This document shows, one piece after another, positions 1 to 4,877 of a DNA stretch of 10,477 nucleotides. How positions within the stretch are numbered: position 1 is the first letter of the stretch; each line of letters opens with the position of its first letter. The DNA lies in contig JAAYLY010000012.1 of the NCBI GenBank assembly GCA_012521625.1, positions 1 through 10,477 of the forward strand, in the 5' to 3' direction. The notes beneath the pieces are model-generated. The model did not search any database. It was given only the letters and a program-made list of their open reading frames with translations, and was not told the origin of the DNA. Source of the DNA: Tissierellia bacterium. Lineage in GTDB: Bacteria; Bacillota; Clostridia; Tissierellales; Tissierellaceae. The translations under genes were made by a program, and so were the position numbers.

Positions 1-1
1 A

Positions 2-30
2 GGCAACCGGCTTCGGCCGGTTGCCTTTTT
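2..30 (+). terminator. Strong rho-independent terminator with UUCG tetraloop
   Basis: A perfect 10-bp GC-rich stem pairs 2-11 with 16-25. It closes a C(TTCG)G tetraloop, an exceptionally stable loop, and is followed by five T residues at 26-30. It must end a plus-strand transcription unit whose gene lies left of the window. Confidence 0.93.
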
Positions 31-84
31 ATCCTCTTCCTAGCTGAAATAGTAGCAGGAATTTCTGGCCGAGTTCTTCCAGCA

Positions 85-146
85 AATGTAACTTTTTTGT
101 AAATCCAATGTAACTAAATATTAACACCTATTTGGTATATTATAAT
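85..146 (+). promoter_or_regulatory. Candidate activator-dependent promoter with four 11-bp-phased half-sites
   Basis: A perfect TATAAT -10 box lies at 141-146, 27 bases before the GTG start of the stalk-domain gene. No good -35 hexamer is seen at 118-123. The region instead holds TAAC, TAAA, TAAC and TAAC starting at 89, 100, 111 and 122, exactly 11 bp apart; the first three are preceded by TG, giving TGTAA. Eleven-bp direct repeats that replace the -35 are the usual layout of sites for OmpR/PhoB-family response regulators, including Pho boxes. On the minus strand the second repeat reads TTTACA, which fits the Bacillus PhoP half-site. Which regulator binds is inference. Confidence 0.5.
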
Positions 147-172
147 TGAAGACAATAAAGGGAGGGGATAAG

Positions 173-1222
173 GTGAAGATTAAAATAAAAAAATGTCTTC
201 CAGTTGCATTAGCCTTGGTAATATCAACTAGTCCTCTAGCAACATATGCTGAAGGAGGAGTAGAGCCAGCAAATCCAGGAATGGATATGCCAATTAGCGA
301 TGAAGTTAGACCAATTCTTGATGAAATAGAACCTATTAAGGATGAGGTGGCTGTACCCAACTATATTGAATTCAAGGGTAAGATTAAGGAAATCAATTCA
401 AAAGAAGGAAGGTTTTCATTCTTAGCAGAAAATGACCTAGAGGAAGGATTAGATAAACTAGTAGTTCATATGACTGACAGGGTAATCCTATTAGATGATG
501 AAAGTATGGACTTTATTTCCCTGGAAGACCTAGAAGAAGGAATGGAAGTATCTGTCTTCTATGATAAGGAAACTATAATGTTGATGAGCTATCCGGCACA
601 ATTAGAGCCAGATGTGGTAGTAGTAAGAAATGAAGAAGCAGTAACTGGTATTATGATAGACAAATTCGATGAAGACCTATTAAGCGATGATGGTAGCCTA
701 AGGCTTATAATCAAGGATGAAGTGGAATTAATAGACAGGGATGGCAAGGAGATAGAAAGAGAGGATCTACAAAATAAGGACCTAATCGTCTTCTATAGCA
801 TAGTAATGGACAGCTATCCAATGCAAACTATCCCTGAGAAGGTAATTGCCATTAGAAACCATGAAGTAAAGGTCTTTGACCATCTGAAATTAAATGGTGA
901 AGAATTTAAGTTAGATAATGAAATGTATTATGGGGAAGAAAGGGAGCTTATGCTTCCATTAAGGCAGCTAGCGGAAGCCCTAGGATATGAGGTAGAATGG
1001 GTACAGGAAAGTAGAACTGTTAACCTAACAAAGGGGGAAGAAAAAATTAGCCTAACTATTGGACTAGATAAGTATCAATACTATAATCTGGAACATGAAT
1101 TAGGTACAGCCCCAGAACTAGTAGATGAAAGGACATATGTACCACTATCCTTTATGAAATCTATAATCTATGCCCATGTGGAAGTAACAATGGATGGAGT
1201 ATTAGAAGTAACTAGATATTAA
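173..1222 (+). CDS. Secreted protein with duplicated N-terminal module and C-terminal stalk (copper amine oxidase N-like) domain
   Basis: This 349-residue exported protein starts at GTG 173, five bases after the Shine-Dalgarno GGAGGGG (161-167). The alternative in-frame TTG at 146 overlaps the -10 box and is unlikely. Residues 1-26 form a Sec signal peptide: a KIKIKK basic start, a hydrophobic core around LPVALALVIS, and a likely cut after ATYA. An acidic, proline-rich linker (about 27-64) follows. Two related modules then occupy about 65-153 and 157-229; each ends in a similar SYP-x8-V-x(2-3)-RN stretch. Residues about 236-349 match the stalk/copper-amine-oxidase-N family, with the MLPLR...LGYEVEW, VNLTKG and RTYVPLSFM blocks. 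In Clostridia such domains occur on secreted or cell-wall proteins and are thought to be structural; no enzyme motif is visible. The gene appears monocistronic. The exact function is unknown. Confidence 0.88.
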   Translation: MKIKIKKCLPVALALVISTSPLATYAEGGVEPANPGMDMPISDEVRPILDEIEPIKDEVAVPNYIEFKGKIKEINSKEGRFSFLAENDLEEGLDKLVVHMTDRVILLDDESMDFISLEDLEEGMEVSVFYDKETIMLMSYPAQLEPDVVVVRNEEAVTGIMIDKFDEDLLSDDGSLRLIIKDEVELIDRDGKEIEREDLQNKDLIVFYSIVMDSYPMQTIPEKVIAIRNHEVKVFDHLKLNGEEFKLDNEMYYGEERELMLPLRQLAEALGYEVEWVQESRTVNLTKGEEKISLTIGLDKYQYYNLEHELGTAPELVDERTYVPLSFMKSIIYAHVEVTMDGVLEVTRY

Positions 1223-1236
1223 GATGGCCATTCTAA

Positions 1237-1281
1237 AACTTAATATATCTTTAAATATAGTATAAAGATATATTGTAAGTT
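1237..1281. repeat. Long AT-rich imperfect inverted repeat
   Basis: The arm 1237-1253 pairs with 1263-1281 over 17 bp, interrupted only by a two-base GT bulge at 1275-1276. The loop is 1254-1262. No T tract follows on the plus strand, so this is probably an mRNA 3'-end stabiliser or a weak terminator rather than a strong intrinsic terminator. It sits 14 bases after the stalk-gene stop codon. Confidence 0.6.
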
Positions 1282-1307
1282 AATGATCAATAGGATATGA
1301 TATAAAT

Positions 1308-1403
1308 ATAAGCTAACAGATAGGTATATATAAAGTAACAGGCAGGCATAAATAAGCTTAAAGATAGCGGAATATGAGTAAAATTCCGCTATCTTTTTTA
1401 TTT
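1308..1403 (+). ncRNA. Possible small RNA of about 95 nt (weak)
   Basis: A TTGTAA box (1273-1278), a 17-base spacer and TATGAT (1296-1301) form a plausible promoter, with transcription expected from about 1308. The strong terminator at 1361-1403 would end it. No open frame with a ribosome site lies between. TAAGCT (1309-1314) can pair with AGCTTA (1355-1360), closing the interior as one structured unit. The same terminator could simply end the stalk-gene mRNA, so this is only a hypothesis. Confidence 0.2.
1361..1403 (+). terminator. Rho-independent terminator
   Basis: A perfect 13-bp stem pairs 1361-1373 with 1383-1395 around a nine-base loop. A T-rich tail (1394-1403) overlaps its end. It separates the stalk gene (or the possible small RNA) from the DHFR operon. 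Confidence 0.9.
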
Positions 1404-1550
1404 GTATAAGCATATATTTAACTAAACTGCTCCTATATCTAGGGATATTAAAATGATATCTAATAATTAACCTTCTATTAGGCCATAGCCTGCATTGTAA
1501 ACCTATTCTATACTGTAAATAAGCAAGTTGAATTTTGCTAAAGATAATAA

Positions 1551-1578
1551 TGTTAAGCTAAATCTACTTTGATATAAT
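1551..1578 (+). promoter_or_regulatory. Putative promoter of the DHFR-ABC operon
   Basis: A perfect TATAAT (1573-1578) lies 30 bases before the TTG start. The best -35 is a poor TGTTAA at 1551-1556 with a 16-base spacer. The -10 is convincing and the -35 is not. Confidence 0.5.
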
Positions 1579-1608
1579 ATATCTATATTTTACTAGGAGG
1601 TAGGAGTA

Positions 1609-2109
1609 TTGATACTGATCTTTGCTGTTGACAAGAACTGGAACATAGGCTACGGTGGTAAGATGTTAGCTGATATACCAAGTGATTTAAAACGCTTTAG
1701 ACAATTGACGGAAGGCCATATAGTCATCATGGGGAGGAAAACCCTGGAGGCCATACCAGGTCAGGGACCCCTTCCCAACAGGATTAACATAGTCTTCACC
1801 AGGGATAAAAATTTTAATAGGGAAGGCTTTTATATTTTAAACAACATGGACGAACTTTTCCCACTGCTGGAAAGGATCAATCCCAAGGGGGAGAAGGAGG
1901 TATTCGTAACTGGGGGTGGGACTATAGTAAGGCAGCTTTTACCCCACTGCAATAGGGCGTATATAACTAAGATTTTAAAGAGCTTTGATAGGGCAGACAC
2001 CTCCATACCCAATTTGGATTTAGATGAAAGCTGGAAGATAGTTAAAGAGTCAGAAATCCAGAGGGAAAATGGGCTGGAGTATAAGTATGTGGATTATATT
2101 AGAAAATAA
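1609..2109 (+). CDS. folA: Dihydrofolate reductase (DHFR family)
   Basis: Dihydrofolate reductase makes tetrahydrofolate from dihydrofolate with NADPH, for thymidylate, purine and methionine synthesis in the cytoplasm. The 166-residue length is normal. The start is TTG 1609, preceded by the strong Shine-Dalgarno AGGAGGTAGGAG (1595-1606). Visible family motifs are the AVDKNWNIG N-terminus, D26 in IPSDLKRF (equivalent to the substrate-binding Asp27 of E. coli), VIMGRKTLEAI (38-49), LPNRINIVFTR (55-65) for NADPH binding, and VFVTGGGTIVRQLLP (98-112). The usual LPW of the Met20 loop is replaced by MLA before D-I-P, a divergence I recall from other clostridial DHFRs. The gene leads an operon with an ABC exporter: the stop is 11 bases before the next ATG. 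The N-terminal and GGG motifs argue against a RibD-like reductase. Confidence 0.9.
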   Translation: MILIFAVDKNWNIGYGGKMLADIPSDLKRFRQLTEGHIVIMGRKTLEAIPGQGPLPNRINIVFTRDKNFNREGFYILNNMDELFPLLERINPKGEKEVFVTGGGTIVRQLLPHCNRAYITKILKSFDRADTSIPNLDLDESWKIVKESEIQRENGLEYKYVDYIRK

Positions 2110-2120
2110 GGGGGATAATT

Positions 2121-2900
2121 ATGGATTCTATTATCAGCATAAAGGGCTTAAGGAAATCCTACGGCAGTAAGGAGGTCCTTAAGGGAATCGACCTAGAGGT
2201 AAAAAGGGGCGAAGTCATCGGCTACATAGGCCCTAACGGGGCGGGTAAGAGCACTACCGTTAAAATCATCCTAGGACTAATATCAGACTTTGAAGGTGAG
2301 GTTAATATCCTAGGCTATAATATTAGGGATGAGGATATTAGCTATAAGAGTAGGGTCGGTTATGTTCCCGAGACGGCAGATATATATGAAAACCTAACGG
2401 CCAGGGAATATTTAACCTTTATTGGAGAGCTTTATGGCATGGATTATGACCTGGCTGATAAGAAGGCCCATAGGCTTATGGAGCTTTTTGGAATCGGCCA
2501 TGTATATGATTCAAGGATTAGCTCCTTTTCCAAGGGGATGAAGCAGAAGACCTTAATCATATCTGCCTTATTAAACGATCCTGACATCCTCTTCCTAGAC
2601 GAACCCCTAACGGGCATAGATGCCAACAGCGTCATGGTCTTTAAGGAATTGCTGGAGCTTTTGGCCCAGGAGGGCAAGACCATCTTCTACTCCTCCCATA
2701 TTATGGACGTGGTGGAGAAGGTAAGCTCCAGGATAGTACTCATCAATGATGGTAGGATAGTAGCTGATGGCAATATAGAGGAGCTTAAGACCAGGTCCAT
2801 GGGAAGCTCATTGGAGAATATCTTCAATCAGCTAACTGGCTTTAGTGACCATGAAAATATAGCTAGGGATATAGTTAATGTAATAAAAGGGGTGGAGTAA
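2121..2900 (+). CDS. ABC-2 type transporter ATP-binding protein
   Basis: This 259-residue cytoplasmic ATPase should power the membrane protein encoded directly behind it. It shows Walker A GPNGAGKST (37-45), a Q-loop region in which the usual glutamine is glutamate (YVPE, 81-84), a signature SSFSKGMKQK (134-143), Walker B DILFLDEP (155-162) and an H-loop SSHIMD with H193. The PE and SKGM variants are usual in CcmA-like ATPases of ABC-2 exporters. The N-terminal order and the DGRIVADG strand are also typical. ATG 2121 follows a GGGGG ribosome site at 2110-2114. Its TAA stop directly abuts the permease ATG (TAAATG), implying translational coupling. The substrate cannot be read from the sequence; no substrate-binding protein is encoded, which favours export. 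Confidence 0.93.
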   Translation: MDSIISIKGLRKSYGSKEVLKGIDLEVKRGEVIGYIGPNGAGKSTTVKIILGLISDFEGEVNILGYNIRDEDISYKSRVGYVPETADIYENLTAREYLTFIGELYGMDYDLADKKAHRLMELFGIGHVYDSRISSFSKGMKQKTLIISALLNDPDILFLDEPLTGIDANSVMVFKELLELLAQEGKTIFYSSHIMDVVEKVSSRIVLINDGRIVADGNIEELKTRSMGSSLENIFNQLTGFSDHENIARDIVNVIKGVE

Positions 2901-4523
2901 ATGGTTGCCATCCTTAGGTTTTTAGATTTGTTTAAAAATATCTTCCAAGGCCTAGGCATCGACTATGGCGGCATGAGGAAGATCCTAGAAATAAAGCTCT
3001 TATTAGATAGTAGAAGGGTAAGTAGCATAATCCAAGAGGAGGCAAGTAAGGATAAGGAGCGAAATTATTTCTATAGATCCCTAATCCTATATTTCTTCTT
3101 TGGAATCATGATGGTGGCTTTCTTATCCTTAGGAAGCAATTACCTCTTTCAAATGGCACTGATCTTTGGGCTTTTTATGTTTTTTATGCTTACTACCCTG
3201 ATTTCAGACTATAGCTCCGTATTATTAGACCTGAGGGATAAGGATATCATCCTCTCTAAGCCCATAAATAATAAAACCCTAAATGCAGCTAAGGTAATCC
3301 ATATAACTATCTATACCTCCCTTATTACCCTAGCCATGATGGGGCCAAGCCTTCTATTTGGATTAATTAGGAGGGGGCCGGTCTTCTTCCTAATTTTCCT
3401 AATCCAAATTATCTTGATAAATCTATTTCTAATTGTGGTCACTGGCCTTTTATACCTAGCCATCCTAAGGTTTTTCGACGGGGAAAGGCTTAGGGATATT
3501 ATCAACTATGTACAGATAGGCCTTACCATAGCTATTACTATAGGCTATCAATTAGTAGGCAGGGTATTTGAGATTAAGGCCCTACAAGCTATAGAATTTT
3601 TGCCTAAGTGGTGGTCCATCATCCTACCGCCCATCTGGTTTGCTGCCCCCTTTGAATTGATTTTAAATGGGAATACATCAACCAGCATACTCCTTAATTC
3701 CTTAATGGCTTTAGTGATTCCATTTCTAGCCATCATCAGCTATATAAAGTTGATGCCCAGCTTTGAAAGTAGCCTGCAGAAGTTGTCTGCCCTAGGGGGC
3801 TATAGGAAGGAAGAGAGGTTTAGCAATAAGCTGGCTAAGATAGTATGTAAAGACAAGCAGGAGAGGATCTTTTACAAATTTACCAACAATATGGTTAAGA
3901 ATGAAAGGGAGTTTAAACTTAGGGTCTACCCAAGTATAGGCTTTGGCCTTGTCTTTCCCTTAATCATGCTATTTAATTATTCTAGGGGTAGAAACCTAAC
4001 AGACATTGCCAATAGCAAGGGTTATTTTACCCTTTACTTTACCGCCATCTACCTGCCAAATCTATTGCAGTTTTTAGCTTGTTCAGCCAATTACAAGGGG
4101 GCCTGGATCTATAGGATCATGCCTATAGGGGATTATGAACCTATATTAAAAGGGGCGGTTAAATCCATATTTATCAACCTATTTACTCCGGTAGTTTTAA
4201 TAAATAGCATAATCTATTTAATCCTATTTGATTTTAAAATCCTAGACCAGTTGCTTATAGTTTACCTAAACCTTATTTTAAGCACCCTTTTAACCTTTAG
4301 GATCTTTAAAAAGGACCTTCCCTTTTCCAGGGCCTTCCATACTATCCAAAGGCGGAATGGCTTTTTAAAAATACTCTTGGTAATGATGGGAATCGGTCTA
4401 CTGGCAGCTATCCATTATCAAGCCAATAAGATTAAATTTGGCCCCTATATCCTTATGGCCCTGCAGTTAATAACTATAATTATGGCTTCAAAGTTTATCT
4501 TTAAAGTACAACTAGATGCTTAA
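2901..4523 (+). CDS. ABC-2-like exporter permease, polytopic membrane protein
   Basis: This 540-residue integral membrane protein is the probable partner of the preceding ATPase; no bases separate the two genes and the ribosome site (AAAAGGGGTGGA) lies inside the ATPase gene. I count about 12 hydrophobic segments, near residues 58-78, 81-102, 134-155, 160-190, 201-222, 236-255, 263-282, 344-358, 375-392, 420-443, 447-466 and 489-533. A charged cytoplasmic loop lies at about 285-343. The stretch LLLDLRDKDIILSKPIN (107-123), a likely amphipathic coupling region, resembles large clostridial ABC exporter permeases. No solute-binding or catalytic domain is present. Two six-helix halves in one chain would suggest a fused dimer, but no clear internal repeat is visible. 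The substrate is unknown. Confidence 0.82.
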   Translation: MVAILRFLDLFKNIFQGLGIDYGGMRKILEIKLLLDSRRVSSIIQEEASKDKERNYFYRSLILYFFFGIMMVAFLSLGSNYLFQMALIFGLFMFFMLTTLISDYSSVLLDLRDKDIILSKPINNKTLNAAKVIHITIYTSLITLAMMGPSLLFGLIRRGPVFFLIFLIQIILINLFLIVVTGLLYLAILRFFDGERLRDIINYVQIGLTIAITIGYQLVGRVFEIKALQAIEFLPKWWSIILPPIWFAAPFELILNGNTSTSILLNSLMALVIPFLAIISYIKLMPSFESSLQKLSALGGYRKEERFSNKLAKIVCKDKQERIFYKFTNNMVKNEREFKLRVYPSIGFGLVFPLIMLFNYSRGRNLTDIANSKGYFTLYFTAIYLPNLLQFLACSANYKGAWIYRIMPIGDYEPILKGAVKSIFINLFTPVVLINSIIYLILFDFKILDQLLIVYLNLILSTLLTFRIFKKDLPFSRAFHTIQRRNGFLKILLVMMGIGLLAAIHYQANKIKFGPYILMALQLITIIMASKFIFKVQLDA

Positions 4524-4554
4524 GTAAGATTGTGGAAAACTTATTAAGTTTTAG

Positions 4555-4586
4555 GTCTTATAGATTAAAAGCATATGTCTTATAGA
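4555..4586. repeat. Direct repeat GTCTTATAGA x2, 22 bp apart
   Basis: GTCTTATAGA occurs at 4555-4564 and again at 4577-4586. The 22-bp spacing is about two helical turns, which would put both copies on one DNA face. It lies between the permease stop and its terminator, so a promoter operator is not obvious; chance is possible in AT-rich DNA. Confidence 0.35.
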
Positions 4587-4647
4587 AAGATATTCCAAAA
4601 GCTAATTAACTATAGATATAGATATCCTATGGAAAAGTCTTTAATTA

Positions 4648-4683
4648 GAAAAGCTTCCTTAAAAAGTGGAAGCTTTTCCTTAT
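4648..4683 (+). terminator. Probable terminator of the DHFR-ABC operon
   Basis: A perfect 11-bp stem pairs 4648-4658 with 4668-4678 around a nine-base loop. The right arm contains TTTT and is followed by CTTATTT, a moderate T tract. A second T-rich run at 4695-4707 may help. It is the only strong hairpin between the permease and nrdD. Confidence 0.7.
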
Positions 4684-4804
4684 TTAAGACAGCTTTTTTC
4701 TTTTTATCGAAAACTTTTATCCTATTAATTTATTTGTTTTTACCATATATATTATGCTATTATTTATAGGTATCTTTTTATTAGTTAAATAAAGTTCATA
4801 ATTG

Positions 4805-4833
4805 TTGACCTATATATGGGCATTTGATAAAAT
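4805..4833 (+). promoter_or_regulatory. Sigma-A promoter of nrdDG
   Basis: TTGACC (4805-4810), an exact 17-base spacer and TAAAAT (4828-4833) form a good vegetative promoter. TG at 4825-4826 adds an extended -10. The start of transcription is expected near 4840, leaving about 38 bases of leader before ATG 4878. Confidence 0.75.
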
Positions 4834-4854
4834 AGACAATACAATATATTGTGT
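4807..4854 (+). promoter_or_regulatory. Tandem NrdR boxes overlapping the nrdD promoter
   Basis: The box at 4839-4854 matches the NrdR consensus (acaCwAtATaTwGtgt) except at one flank base, and its core ACAATATATTGT (4841-4852) is a perfect palindrome. A weaker copy with core CTATATATGG lies at 4807-4822, exactly 32 bp (three turns) upstream with a 16-base gap. NrdR, a zinc/ATP-cone repressor of ribonucleotide reductase genes, is known to use such box pairs. One box covers the -35 and the other the transcription start, which fits repression. nrdR itself is not in the window. Confidence 0.78.
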
Positions 4855-4877
4855 TTAGCTAGGGGGAAATATACAAA

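Larger units (their letters stand above)
1223..1608. other. 386-base intergenic region
   Basis: No supported gene is present between the stalk gene and the DHFR gene. The stretch holds an AT-rich imperfect hairpin (1237-1281), a possible promoter (1273-1301), a strong terminator (1361-1403) and the DHFR promoter region (-10 at 1573-1578). From about 1404 to 1545 I see only AT-rich sequence with one small AGGC/GCCT hairpin near 1480-1493. Confidence 0.7.
4524..4877. other. 354-base intergenic region before nrdD
   Basis: No supported gene is present. In order it holds a short AT hairpin (4536-4552), a 10-bp direct repeat (4555-4586), a terminator-like hairpin (4648-4683), AT-rich sequence, and the nrdD promoter with NrdR-like boxes (4805-4854). 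A 64-codon open frame at 4575-4769 runs through the hairpin and lacks a ribosome site. Confidence 0.7.

Noticed and set aside
1..102. Open plus-strand frame from the left edge to TAA at 100-102
   Set aside because: It runs straight through the strong terminator hairpin at 2-30, has no start with a ribosome site, and its end overlaps the phased repeats; it looks accidental.
146..172. TTG 146 as start of the stalk-domain gene
   Set aside because: The TTG shares a base with the -10 box and has no ribosome site. GTG 173 has GGAGGGG in place and gives a clean signal peptide.
4575..4769. 64-codon plus-strand frame
   Set aside because: There is no ribosome site, it crosses the operon terminator hairpin, and its hydrophobic C-terminus comes from T-rich DNA.
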